A program made the position numbers and the translations under genes. Positions 23,588 through 36,492 of a stretch of DNA of 64,000 nt are shown here, in pieces (within the stretch, counting starts at the first letter, position 1; each line of letters starts with the position of its first letter). The DNA lies in NCBI GenBank assembly GCA_963717945.1, contig CAVQXT010000001.1:620001-684000 (forward strand), given 5' to 3'. Below the pieces are notes generated by a model. It did no database searches. It saw only the letters and a list, made by a program, of their open reading frames with translations, and was not told where the DNA came from. The stretch comes from FEN-299 sp963717945 (GTDB taxonomy: Bacteria > Acidobacteriota > Vicinamibacteria > Vicinamibacterales > Fen-181).

Positions 23588-23593
23588 TACGAT
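23588..23593 (+). promoter_or_regulatory. Possible -10 element of the phoH-ybeY-era run
   Basis: TACGAT lies 20 bases after the aspS stop and 55 bases before the phoH start. It matches the TANNNT pattern seen before other genes here. No -35 element is evident. Confidence 0.35.
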
Positions 23594-23647
23594 GGCTCGT
23601 CTAAGTAGCTGTAGAGGAAGGAGATACGCACCGCTGCGCGGTCCTCG

Positions 23648-24619
<972 letters not shown>

Positions 24620-24630
24620 GCCGGAGGAGC

Positions 24631-25089
24631 ATGGCGCACCAGGCGGCTCTTCAGGGCGTGCGCGTCTACCTGACCGACGGGGCGGGCCGCCCACGTCACG
24701 CCCCGGCGCTCGCCGGCTGGCTCCGCGCGGTGGCGCCGGCCCGGGCCCGCGGGGTCGTCACCATCGCGCTGGTGGACGATGCGGCGATGCGGCGGCTGAA
24801 CCGGCGCTTCGCGGGGCAGGACCGGGTCACCGACGTGCTGTCGTTCCCGTCGGGCGCGGTCGAGGGGGTGCTCGGCGACATCGCCATCGCCACCGGCGTG
24901 GCGCGGCGGCAGGCGCGGGAGGCCGGCCATACCTACGCCGCGGAGCTCCGCGTCCTGGCGCTTCACGGGCTGCTGCACCTGCTCGGGTACGATCACCATG
25001 GCGACGGCGGGACGATGGCGCGCGCCGAGGCGCGCCTGCGGCGCAAGGGCGGGTTGCGCGCCGGCCTGATCGAGCGCGCGGGGCCGTGA
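24631..25089 (+). CDS. ybeY: Endoribonuclease/rRNA maturation factor YbeY
   Basis: YbeY is a zinc metallohydrolase needed for 16S rRNA 3' maturation and ribosome quality control. The zinc motif HGLLHLLGYDHHGD near residue 110 has the conserved H-x3-H-x5-H histidines. The preceding VTDVLSFPSG and GDIAIA motifs are typical. The ATG at 24631 follows ccggaggagc, an excellent ribosome site, 11 bases after the phoH stop. The 152-residue length fits. It precedes era by ten bases. Confidence 0.94.
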   Translation: MAHQAALQGVRVYLTDGAGRPRHAPALAGWLRAVAPARARGVVTIALVDDAAMRRLNRRFAGQDRVTDVLSFPSGAVEGVLGDIAIATGVARRQAREAGHTYAAELRVLALHGLLHLLGYDHHGDGGTMARAEARLRRKGGLRAGLIERAGP

Positions 25090-25099
25090 CGCGGCCGGA

Positions 25100-26011
25100 A
25101 TGGACAACGAGCGGATGCGCTGTGGCTTCGTGGCTCTCATCGGGCGGCCGAACGTCGGCAAGTCGACGCTGCTCAACCGGCTGGTCGGCACCAAGCTGGC
25201 CATCGTCTCCGACAAGCCGCAGACAACCCGCAACCGGATCGCGGGCGTGCGGAATTACGACGCCGGGCAGGCGATCTTCCTCGACACGCCCGGCATCCAC
25301 CGGCCGACGCACCGGATGAACGTGCGGATGGTGGACGCGGCCGTCGAGGGGATCCGCCAGGCGGACCTGCTGGCGCTCGTCACCGATGCGACCGACGCCC
25401 GGGCCGGCCGGGGAGAGCGCTTCATCCTGGAGCAGGTGGCCCGGGCGACTTCGCCCGTCGTCCTGGTCATCAACAAGGTCGACCTCGTGGCGCGGCCGGC
25501 GCTGCTGCCGTTCATCTCGAACTGGAGCGGGCGGCACCCGTTCGCCGACATCGTGCCGGTGTCGGCGCTGACCGGCGAGAACGTCGATCGCCTCGAGCAG
25601 GTCATCCTGGAGCGCCTGCCCGAGGGGGAGCCGGTCTACCCGACCGACTACCTGACCGACCAGCCCGAACGGTTCTTCGTGGCCGAGACGATCCGCGAGA
25701 AGGTGCTGGCGCTGACGCACGCCGAGATTCCCTTCTCGAGCGCGGTCGTCGTGGACCGGTTCGAGGAGGCGGACGAGAAGGGGATCATGCGCTTCTACTG
25801 CTCGATCCTGGTCGAGCGGGACTCCCAGAAGCCGATCCTGATCGGGCGCGCGGGCGAGATGATCAAGCGGATCGGCACGGCGGCCCGGCACGATCTCGAG
25901 CGGTTCTTCGACGCGCACGTCTTTCTCGACCTCCGCGTGAAGGTGGAATCGGAGTGGCGCGAGAACGACCGCATGCTGGACCAGCTGGGGATGCCCCGCC
26001 GGGAGCGATAA
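25100..26011 (+). CDS. era: GTPase Era
   Basis: Era binds the 3' end of 16S rRNA and helps assemble the 30S subunit. G1 is GRPNVGKST at residues 16-24. The G2 region is KPQTTRNRIAG, G3 is DTPGIH, G4 is NKVD and G5 is PVSALTGENV. A C-terminal KH domain (about 200-300) has VERDSQKPILIGRAGEMIKRIG. The 303-residue length is standard. It is immediately downstream of ybeY. A REP-like hairpin follows before recO. Confidence 0.97.
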   Translation: MDNERMRCGFVALIGRPNVGKSTLLNRLVGTKLAIVSDKPQTTRNRIAGVRNYDAGQAIFLDTPGIHRPTHRMNVRMVDAAVEGIRQADLLALVTDATDARAGRGERFILEQVARATSPVVLVINKVDLVARPALLPFISNWSGRHPFADIVPVSALTGENVDRLEQVILERLPEGEPVYPTDYLTDQPERFFVAETIREKVLALTHAEIPFSSAVVVDRFEEADEKGIMRFYCSILVERDSQKPILIGRAGEMIKRIGTAARHDLERFFDAHVFLDLRVKVESEWRENDRMLDQLGMPRRER

Positions 26012-26043
26012 CCCGGGGGGGGTGACGGTGCGGTACGGTGATA

Positions 26044-26065
26044 GCGCAGGGCTTCAGCCCTGCGC
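26044..26065. repeat. REP-like palindrome, copy R1
   Basis: A 22-base near-perfect palindrome (cgcagggcttcagccctgcg core) in the era-recO spacer. On the complementary strand it reads GCGCAGGGCTGAAGCCCTGC followed by GCTATC. The same element occurs at 48657 and twice at 59557-59632. A second, degraded hairpin (ggcgcggggcttcagcgctg) follows at about 26080. Confidence 0.85.
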
Positions 26066-26139
26066 CCCAAAGACGCCGTAGGCGCGGGGCTTCAGCGCTG
26101 CTCTTCATGGTAGAGTAAGGAGTTCTCGCGCGCGCCGCC

Positions 26140-26904
26140 ATGCCCCTCTACAAGACCGAGGCGCTCATCCTGCGTACCTACAAGCTCGGGGAGGCGGACC
26201 GGATTGTCGTCTTCCTGACGCGGGACCGCGGGAAGAAGCGGGGCGTGGCGAGCGGCGCGCGGCGCCCGAAGTCCCGGTTCGCCGGGGCGCTCGAGCCGCT
26301 GACGCGGGTCGGCGTCTCGTATTACGAGCGGGAACACCGGGACCTCGTCCGGCTCAGCTACGCGGAGTCGCAGTGTTCGCCGCTGCTCGCGTCGCGGCCC
26401 GATGCGCTCAGCCACGTCGGCTACTTCGCCGAGCTGATCGACGAGTGGGCGCAGGAGGGGGACCCGAACGAGCGGCTGTTCCGCCTGGGGGCGTCGACGC
26501 TCGAGGCGCTGGCCGCCGGCGTGCCGACCGACCCGGTGGCCAGGTACTTCGAGTACTGGCTGCTTCGCCTGCAGGGGGTGTATCCCCCGCACGTCGCGTG
26601 CCACCGGTGCGGCACCGCGCTCGACGGCGACGCTGACGGCGCCTGCCTCGAGCCCGGCGCGCACGTGTTCACGTGCCACGGCTGCAGCGGCCGCGACGGC
26701 CGGGAAGATCCAGGCGTCACGCTCTCGCAGGGGGCGCTTTCGTTCCTGGCCGCCGCCGAATCGGTGCCCCCGCAGCGGCTGGCGGCCGTGCCGCTCGGCC
26801 GGCGCGTCGATCGCGAGCTCGAGGCGGTTCACCGGGCGCTGATGCGCCTGCACCTGGAGAAGGAACTGCGGTCGACGCGGGTCCTGCGCGACCTGCGCCG
26901 GTAG
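26140..26904 (+). CDS. recO: DNA repair protein RecO
   Basis: RecO acts with RecR (and RecF) to load RecA on SSB-coated single-stranded DNA. The N-terminal OB fold starts MPLYKTEALILRTYKLGEADRIVVFLTRDRG. A helical domain follows. A four-cysteine zinc site is formed by CHRCG near residue 155 and CHGC near 178. The 254-residue length is typical. The gene sits in the conserved era-recO order, 128 bases after era with an intervening REP hairpin. Ribosome-binding potential is poor: aaggag lies about 18 bases from the ATG. Confidence 0.93.
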   Translation: MPLYKTEALILRTYKLGEADRIVVFLTRDRGKKRGVASGARRPKSRFAGALEPLTRVGVSYYEREHRDLVRLSYAESQCSPLLASRPDALSHVGYFAELIDEWAQEGDPNERLFRLGASTLEALAAGVPTDPVARYFEYWLLRLQGVYPPHVACHRCGTALDGDADGACLEPGAHVFTCHGCSGRDGREDPGVTLSQGALSFLAAAESVPPQRLAAVPLGRRVDRELEAVHRALMRLHLEKELRSTRVLRDLRR

Positions 26905-26923
26905 CCGGGCCGTGGATGATGGC

Positions 26924-27814
<891 letters not shown>

Positions 27815-27840
27815 ATTCGGCAACAGGACGGACGACCATC

Positions 27841-30084
27841 GTGGACCGTGAGCTGCTGATCGAGATCGGAACCGAGGAACTGCCGGCCTCCTGGCTGCCG
27901 GGGCTGACGCGGCAGTTCGGGGACCACCTCACCGCGCGCCTCGGCGCGCTGCGCGTGCCGCCCGGCGGCCCCGCGGAGACATTCGGCACCCCGCGCCGGC
28001 TGACCGCCCGGGTCGCCAGGATGCCCGAGCGGCAGACCGACCTCGAGGACCTCATCACCGGTCCCGCGGTGACGGCGGCGTTCAAGCCGGACGGCAGCCC
28101 GACGCCGGCGGCGATGGGATTTGCCCGCAAGTGCGGCGTGGAAGTGCCCGCGCTCGAGCGCGTCGAGACGGCGAAGGGGATCTACCTCGCCCATCGCCGG
28201 CAGCAGCGCGGCCACGCCACCGTCGACGTCCTGCCCGGGGCGTTCGGCGCGGTCCTGCGGGACCTGGCGTTCCCGAAGCAGATGCACTGGGACGCCTGGC
28301 TCGACGACGGCCGCGGCGAGCTGACGTTCGGCCGGCCCATCCGCTGGATTCTCTTCCTCTACGGCGGCCGCGTCGTCCCCTTCACGATCAACCGCAGCGA
28401 CGCGGCGCGGTCAAGCCTGGTGCAGGAGGTCCGCTCGGGGGCCATCACCTACGGGCATCGCTTCCTGGCGACCAGCGGCCGCGCCGGGCGCGCCATCAAG
28501 GTCCGGTCCTTCGACGAATATCGCGCGAGACTGTCCGAGCACTTCGTCGTGCTCGACAGCGGGGAGCGCCACGACCGGATCGCCCGCGAGCTCGACGCGC
28601 ACGCGCAGCGGCTGGGCGGGCGGGTGAGCGCCGCGGCGTCCTCGCGCTCGGGCCTGCTCCAGGAGGTGCCGGACCTGGTGGAGTACCCCACGGTCGTGGC
28701 CGGGACGTTCGCGACCGAGTTCCTGTCGCTGCCCGAGGAAGTGCTCACCACGACGATGATCCACCACCAGCACTTCTTCCCGGTGGTGAACGCGAGCGGC
28801 CACCTGATGCCGGCGTTTCTTGCCGTCACCAACACCGAGGCCGCCGACTCGCGCACCATCCCGCGAAACTGCGAGCGGGTGCTGGCGGCCCGGCTGCGCG
28901 ACGCGCAGTTCTTCTTCGACGCGGACCGGCAGACCCCCCTCGAGCAGCGGTTGCCGGCGCTGGCGAGCGTGCTGTTCCACAAGAAGCTGGGCAGCTACGG
29001 CGCCAAGGCGAACCGGCTCGAGCGCCTGGCCCGGCATTGCGCGGGCGACGTCTTCGGCAGGCCCGACCTGGCGGAGGCGGCGGCCGCGGCCGGCAGGCTG
29101 GCGAAGGCCGACCTGGTGACCGACATGGTGCGCGAGCTGACCGAGCTCCAGGGCACGATGGGCGGGATCTACGCTCGCGAGGAAAAGCTCGCCGAACCGG
29201 TCTGGCGCGCGATCTACTACCATTACCTGCCGGCCGCTCCGGAGGCGGACGCGCCGCCGTCCAGGGCCGACTTGGGGCAGGCCGCCGTCACCTGGGCCGC
29301 CGTGTCGGTGGCCGACAAGCTGGATACGCTCGTGGCCTCGTTCGCCGCGGGCGAGCGGCCGACCGGCACGCGGGATCCGTACGGCCTGCGCCGCCAGGCG
29401 CACGGGCTGCTCAAGGTCCTGGTCGATCTGCCGGACCTGACAGGGGTCGAGGCGCCAGTCAGCCTCGGGGCGCTGCGCCGGGAGGCGCGCGAAGCCCTCG
29501 AGGCGTGCGCCGAGCCGGGCGTCAAGCTGCCCGCGGCGACGGCCGAGGAAGACGGCGACCTGACGACGTTTCTGGCCGAGCGCTTGCGATACCTGTTCCA
29601 GCAGCGCGGATTCTCCTACGATGAAGTGAACGCGGTGGCCGGCGCCCGCCGGAGCTTCGTCGATGACCCCCACGACGCGCGCCTGCGCCTGGAGGCGCTG
29701 CAGCGCGGCCGGACCTCGCCGGATTTCGAGGCGCTGGCCGTGGCCTTCAAGCGGGTCAAGAACCTGTCGCGCGAGCTCGAGGGCGGCCCGGTCGAGACGC
29801 TGGACCGGCTTTCCGAGCCGGCCGAGATCGCGCTCGTCGAGGAGTTCCGCACGCGGGGCGGCCTGGTCAGAGAGGCGGCCGCCCGGCGCGACTACTCGGA
29901 AGCGTTCCGGCTGGCGGCCGGGTTCCGCCCCTCGGTGGACCGGTTCTTCACCGACGTGTTCGTCATGGTGGACGACGCCGCGCTCCGCGGCCAGCGGCTC
30001 ACGCTGGTCTGGCGTCTCCACGATTTGATACAGGAGCTGGCTGATATCTCGGAGATCGTTCCTCAAAGCGAGTTGGCGCGCTAG
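27841..30084 (+). CDS. glyS: Glycine-tRNA ligase subunit beta
   Basis: GlyS binds tRNA-Gly for the alpha2-beta2 enzyme. The N-terminus DRELLIEIGTEELPASWLPGL is characteristic. FPKQMHWDAW, RPIRWILFLYGG, HHQHFFPVVNASGHLMPAFLAVTNTE and VFHKKLGSYGAKANRL follow. An HD-like domain and a C-terminal DALR-type anticodon-binding region (about 620-747) complete it. At 747 residues it is longer than the usual ~690. The start is GTG with a weak ribosome site in caggacggacgacc. A tRNA-Gly(CCC) gene lies elsewhere in this window. Confidence 0.95.
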   Translation: MDRELLIEIGTEELPASWLPGLTRQFGDHLTARLGALRVPPGGPAETFGTPRRLTARVARMPERQTDLEDLITGPAVTAAFKPDGSPTPAAMGFARKCGVEVPALERVETAKGIYLAHRRQQRGHATVDVLPGAFGAVLRDLAFPKQMHWDAWLDDGRGELTFGRPIRWILFLYGGRVVPFTINRSDAARSSLVQEVRSGAITYGHRFLATSGRAGRAIKVRSFDEYRARLSEHFVVLDSGERHDRIARELDAHAQRLGGRVSAAASSRSGLLQEVPDLVEYPTVVAGTFATEFLSLPEEVLTTTMIHHQHFFPVVNASGHLMPAFLAVTNTEAADSRTIPRNCERVLAARLRDAQFFFDADRQTPLEQRLPALASVLFHKKLGSYGAKANRLERLARHCAGDVFGRPDLAEAAAAAGRLAKADLVTDMVRELTELQGTMGGIYAREEKLAEPVWRAIYYHYLPAAPEADAPPSRADLGQAAVTWAAVSVADKLDTLVASFAAGERPTGTRDPYGLRRQAHGLLKVLVDLPDLTGVEAPVSLGALRREAREALEACAEPGVKLPAATAEEDGDLTTFLAERLRYLFQQRGFSYDEVNAVAGARRSFVDDPHDARLRLEALQRGRTSPDFEALAVAFKRVKNLSRELEGGPVETLDRLSEPAEIALVEEFRTRGGLVREAAARRDYSEAFRLAAGFRPSVDRFFTDVFVMVDDAALRGQRLTLVWRLHDLIQELADISEIVPQSELAR

Positions 30085-30127
30085 TCCAACTCTTTCCTCA
30101 TCCATCATCAACGGAGTCATCAGACAC

Positions 30128-32926
<2,799 letters not shown>

Positions 32927-32929
32927 GGG

Positions 32930-33090
32930 GCTACTGGCTACTGGCTACTGGCCACAGGCCAGCCCACTGACGGGCCAGGGAGCACCACGCTTCCTGGCCC
33001 GATGTGGTTTCTGGCATGATCACGCACTGAACGGCGTAACAGGGTGACAAGGCCCGTAGCCCGTGGCCTGTAGCCTGCGGCCCTAGCCCG
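32930..33090. repeat. Intergenic short-unit repeats after ppdK, copy D
   Basis: After the ppdK stop the spacer begins with ctactgg words repeated three times. Next comes a hairpin (gggccagggagc...gcttcctggccc). It ends with gcccgtagcccgtggcctgtagcctgcggcc words. A gatcacgcactga segment near 33018 resembles the TCACGCGTGA core of copies A-C and E. The organisation is looser than in those copies. Confidence 0.6.
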
Positions 33091-33103
33091 TCTCAACTTT
33101 GCC

Positions 33104-34924
33104 ATGTCCAAAGTCCACCGCCTCTCCCCCGAACTCGCCAACCAGATCGCCGCCGGCGAGGTCGTCGAGCGCCCGGCGTCGGTGGTCAAAGAGCTGGTCG
33201 AGAACGCGATCGACGCGGGCGCGACGCGCGTGGCGGTGACGTGCGAGCTCGGCGGCAAGAAGCTCATCCGCGTCGAAGACGACGGGATCGGCATGGATGC
33301 CGACGACGCGCAGCTCGCGCTCGACCGGCACGCGACGAGCAAGATCTCGACGTCCGAGGACCTCGAGGGGATCGTGACGCACGGGTTCCGCGGCGAAGCC
33401 CTGCCCAGCATCGCGTCGGTGTCGCACCTCGTGCTCAGGTCGCGGCCGGCCGACGCGTCGAGCGGCACGGAGATCAGGGTCAGCGGCGGCACGCTGTCGT
33501 CGGTGCGCGAGGTCGGGGCGCCGCAGGGCACGACCGTCGAGGTGGCGGACCTGTTCTACAACCTGCCGGCCAGGCGGAAATTCCTCAAGTCCGACGGCGC
33601 GGAGTCGGCCCAGATCTCGCGGATGGTCACGCAGCTGGCGCTGGCGTACCCGGGCATCGGGTTCGCGCTGACCAGCGCCGGCCGGCGCGTCCTGGAATGC
33701 CCGCCGGTTCAGACGCTCGCCGACCGGTTCTATCAGCTCTACGGCGAGCGGGAGGACCTGGTCGAGGTGGGGAAGCAGGCGTCCGGCATCCGGGTGTCCG
33801 GCCTGATCGCGGCGCTGGCCGAGCAGGGGCCGCGGCGCGGGCCGCAGAACATCTTCGTCAACCGCCGGATCGTCAAGGACAAGACCGTGGCGCACGCCAT
33901 CATCGAGGCCTACAGCGTGGCCTCGGTGAAAGAGCGAAGCCCGGAGGTCCACCTGTTCATCGAGATGGCGCCCGACCAGGTGGACGTCAACGTCCACCCG
34001 ACCAAGGCGGAGGTCCGCTTCCGGAACCAGTCCTCGGTGCACGAAGTGGTGCGGAGGGCCATCGGCGCCGCCCTCGGGCAGGGGCCGGCGCCCGAGCTGC
34101 AGCTCACGCGGGAGTCGGTCCCGCCGGCGCAGCCGGTTTCCCTGTCGTTCCCGGGCTTGCTCGGCGGCATCTACCCCAATCGTTGGGCGCCGATCCCGGG
34201 CCAGGCGGGCGCCGTCCCGGTGCCGGGCTGGTCGGTTCGTCCCGCCGCTTCGCCGGATGTAGCGGGAGGCCCGTCGGCCGCCGGCGCGGCGGACGCGGCG
34301 CCGGGCGACAGCGCGCCGCTCGAGGGCCCGGTCGCCGCGCTCGGCGTCCGGCCGATGATCCCGCTCGGCCAGTTTCGCGACACGTTCATCATCGCCATCG
34401 ACGACGAAGGGATCGCGGTGATCGATCAGCACGTCGCGCACGAGCGCGTGCTGTTCGAGCGCGTGATGCAGCGGCTGACCGACGGGCGGCTCGAGAGCCA
34501 GCTCCTGCTCGAGCCGCTGGTCGTCGAGCTGTCGGCCAGCGGGTGCGAGGTCATGCTGCGGCGGGCCGACGAGCTGCGGCGGTTCGGGTTCGACGTCGCG
34601 GACTTCGGCGCCCACAGCGTCCGGGTCGCCGCCGTGCCGGCGCTGCTGACGCCGGGCGAGAGCGTGGCGGCGGTGCGCGCCCTGGCCGACGACCTCGACG
34701 GGCTCGACCGTGGGGCGAGCGTCGAAGAGGCGCTGAAACGGATTGCCGCGACCACCGCGTGTCACGCCGCCGTCAAGGCCAACGCGCCGCTGACGCACGA
34801 GCAGATGGCGCACATTCTCGAAGAGCTGCGCCGCACGGCGTACTCCACCGTCTGCCCGCACGGAAGGCCGGTCCTGCTGAGGCTGACGCGGAGGGAGATC
34901 GAGAAGAACTTTCAGAGGATCTGA
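33104..34924 (+). CDS. mutL: DNA mismatch repair protein MutL
   Basis: MutL couples mismatch recognition by MutS to strand incision. The GHKL ATPase domain shows ELVENAIDAGA, DDGIGMD, RHATSKI and HGFRGEALPSI in order (residues 25-105). A proline/alanine-rich linker spans about 345-410. The C-terminal domain holds DQHVAHERVLFE, which matches the DQHA(x)2E(x)4E endonuclease motif with one Ala-to-Val change. ACHAAVKAN and CPHGRP are also present. This indicates a nicking-type MutL, as in organisms without MutH. The length is 606 residues. It converges on rarA across a repeat-rich spacer. Confidence 0.96.
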   Translation: MSKVHRLSPELANQIAAGEVVERPASVVKELVENAIDAGATRVAVTCELGGKKLIRVEDDGIGMDADDAQLALDRHATSKISTSEDLEGIVTHGFRGEALPSIASVSHLVLRSRPADASSGTEIRVSGGTLSSVREVGAPQGTTVEVADLFYNLPARRKFLKSDGAESAQISRMVTQLALAYPGIGFALTSAGRRVLECPPVQTLADRFYQLYGEREDLVEVGKQASGIRVSGLIAALAEQGPRRGPQNIFVNRRIVKDKTVAHAIIEAYSVASVKERSPEVHLFIEMAPDQVDVNVHPTKAEVRFRNQSSVHEVVRRAIGAALGQGPAPELQLTRESVPPAQPVSLSFPGLLGGIYPNRWAPIPGQAGAVPVPGWSVRPAASPDVAGGPSAAGAADAAPGDSAPLEGPVAALGVRPMIPLGQFRDTFIIAIDDEGIAVIDQHVAHERVLFERVMQRLTDGRLESQLLLEPLVVELSASGCEVMLRRADELRRFGFDVADFGAHSVRVAAVPALLTPGESVAAVRALADDLDGLDRGASVEEALKRIAATTACHAAVKANAPLTHEQMAHILEELRRTAYSTVCPHGRPVLLRLTRREIEKNFQRI

Positions 34925-34928
34925 CAGG

Positions 34929-35020
34929 GGTAGTAGTTGGTGTCAGTTGTCAGTTGCCCGTTTCCGGTGGTCAGTCAGTCACGCGTGACACACTGACAAC
35001 TGGCCACTGACAACTGGCCA
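34929..35020. repeat. Intergenic short-unit repeat with TCACGCGTGA core, copy E
   Basis: Between the convergent ends of mutL and rarA, tgtcagttgtcagttg words lead to TCACGCGTGA (34979-34988). They then reappear as complements (ctgacaactggcc twice). The perfect palindromic core is identical to copy A although the arms differ. It may serve both genes as a bidirectional 3' element. Confidence 0.8.
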
Positions 35021-36385
35021 CTACGACTGGCCAGCGCCCCTTCTTCGCTTCTCCTTGATCACCTCCCACCCGTCCAGCCTTCGCTTGATTTCCTTCTCGA
35101 ATCCGCGCTCGGTGGGGTGGTAGTAACGCCGGCCGCGCAGCCGCTCGGGCAGGCAGTCCATCGGCGTCACGGCCTCGGGCTCCTTGTGGGCGTAGCGATA
35201 GCCTTTGCCGTAGTCGAGCTCCTTCATCAGCCTGGTGGGCGCGTTCCGCAGCTGGAGCGGCACCGGCTCGGCCACGTCGTGGAGCGCGTCGCCGGCCGCC
35301 TGCGCGTAGCCGACGTAGAGCGCGTTGCTCTTGGGCGCCGTGGACAGGTAGACCACGGCCTGGGCGAGGGCGTTGTTCCCTTCGGGCATGCCGATGAAGT
35401 GCACGGCGTCCTTCACGGCGACGGTGACCACCAGGGCCTGCGGGTCGGCGATGCCCACGTCCTCGGAGGCGAACCGGACGAGCCGCCGGGCGATGTAGAG
35501 CGGGTCCTCGCCGGCCTCCACCATGCGGGCCAGCCAGTAGAGCGCGGCGTCCGGATCGCTGTTGCGCATCGACTTGTGCAGGGCCGAGATGAGGTTGTAA
35601 TGCTCCTCGCCGGCCTTGTCGTAAAGGAGCATCCGGCGCTGCGCCACCAGCTCCACAAACGCGGTGTCCACGCGCCGGCGCCCGCTGCCGGCGTCGGAGG
35701 GCGCCGCGAGGACCGCGGCCTCGAGCACGTTCAGCGCCGTCCGGGCGTCGCCGCTGGCCAGCGTGGCGACGGCCTCGAGCGCGGCCGGCTCCACGTCCAC
35801 CTCTTCCGCGCCCAGCCCCCGCTCGGGGTCCGCCAGCGCGCGGCGCAGGATGTCGAGCGTGGCCTCGAACGTCAGCGGCGCGAGCACGTAGACCTGCGAC
35901 CTCGACAGGAGGGCCGAGTTCACCTCGAACGAGGGATTTTCGGTCGTGGCGCCGATGAGCACGATGTCCCCGGCTTCGACGCGCGGCAGGAAGGCGTCCT
36001 GCTGCGCCTTGTTGAACCGGTGGATTTCGTCGACGAACACGATCGTGCGCCGTCCCATCTGCCGCCGGGCCTGTTCGGCTTCGGCCATGACGGCCTTGAT
36101 CTCCTTGATGCCGGCCAGCACGGCGCTGAAGGAGATGAAGTGGGCCCGCGTGACGTGCGCGATGAGGCGCGCGAGCGTCGTCTTGCCGGTGCCCGGCGGG
36201 CCCCAGAGGATGATCGACTGCAGCAGGTCGCGTTCGATGGCCACCCGGAGCGGGCGGCCTGGCGCCAGGAGGCTGTCCTGGCCGACGAGCTCCTCGAACG
36301 TGCGCGGCCGCATGCGGTCGGCGAGCGGCGCAGCGGGGCGGGCCGTCGTCCGGTCGTCGTCGGTGAAGAGGTCGGGGGTGCTCAT
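35021..36385 (-). CDS. rarA: Replication-associated recombination protein A (AAA+ ATPase)
   Basis: RarA (MgsA, the Mgs1/WRNIP1 family) acts at stalled replication forks. MRPRTFEELVGQDSLL precedes Walker A GPPGTGKTT (about residues 64-72). Walker B is FVDEIHRFNKAQQD, followed by sensor 1 IGATTENPSFEVN. The C-terminal tetramerisation domain contains KSMRNSDPDAALYWLARM and DYGKGYRYAHKEPEA, with the closing YYHPTERGFE. The ATG at 36385 gives MSTPDLF and 454 residues. Longer in-frame upstream sequence is not conserved. A TATGCT hexamer ends ten bases before the ATG and no ribosome site is present, so the message may be leaderless. Confidence 0.96.
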   Translation of the reverse strand: MSTPDLFTDDDRTTARPAAPLADRMRPRTFEELVGQDSLLAPGRPLRVAIERDLLQSIILWGPPGTGKTTLARLIAHVTRAHFISFSAVLAGIKEIKAVMAEAEQARRQMGRRTIVFVDEIHRFNKAQQDAFLPRVEAGDIVLIGATTENPSFEVNSALLSRSQVYVLAPLTFEATLDILRRALADPERGLGAEEVDVEPAALEAVATLASGDARTALNVLEAAVLAAPSDAGSGRRRVDTAFVELVAQRRMLLYDKAGEEHYNLISALHKSMRNSDPDAALYWLARMVEAGEDPLYIARRLVRFASEDVGIADPQALVVTVAVKDAVHFIGMPEGNNALAQAVVYLSTAPKSNALYVGYAQAAGDALHDVAEPVPLQLRNAPTRLMKELDYGKGYRYAHKEPEAVTPMDCLPERLRGRRYYHPTERGFEKEIKRRLDGWEVIKEKRRRGAGQS

Positions 36386-36395
36386 CCGCGTTCTC

Positions 36396-36401
36396 AGCAT
36401 A
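36396..36401 (-). promoter_or_regulatory. -10 element of rarA, leaderless spacing
   Basis: On the minus strand TATGCT ends ten bases before the rarA ATG. The intervening gagaacgcgg is too close to an expected transcription start to act as a ribosome site. Confidence 0.45.
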
Positions 36402-36443
36402 GCAGACGGGCCTGGCGGCGTCGCCTGCGGGGCGGGGGCACGG

Positions 36444-36449
36444 TATACT
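36444..36449 (+). promoter_or_regulatory. Possible -10 element of the first VWFA gene
   Basis: TATACT in a GC-rich surrounding, 43 bases before the GTG start at 36493, whose ribosome site is ccggaggac. The -35 region is not recognisable. Confidence 0.4.
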
Positions 36450-36492
36450 GACGCCACCGGCGCTCGTCCGCGCCGGCACCCCGGAGGACTCC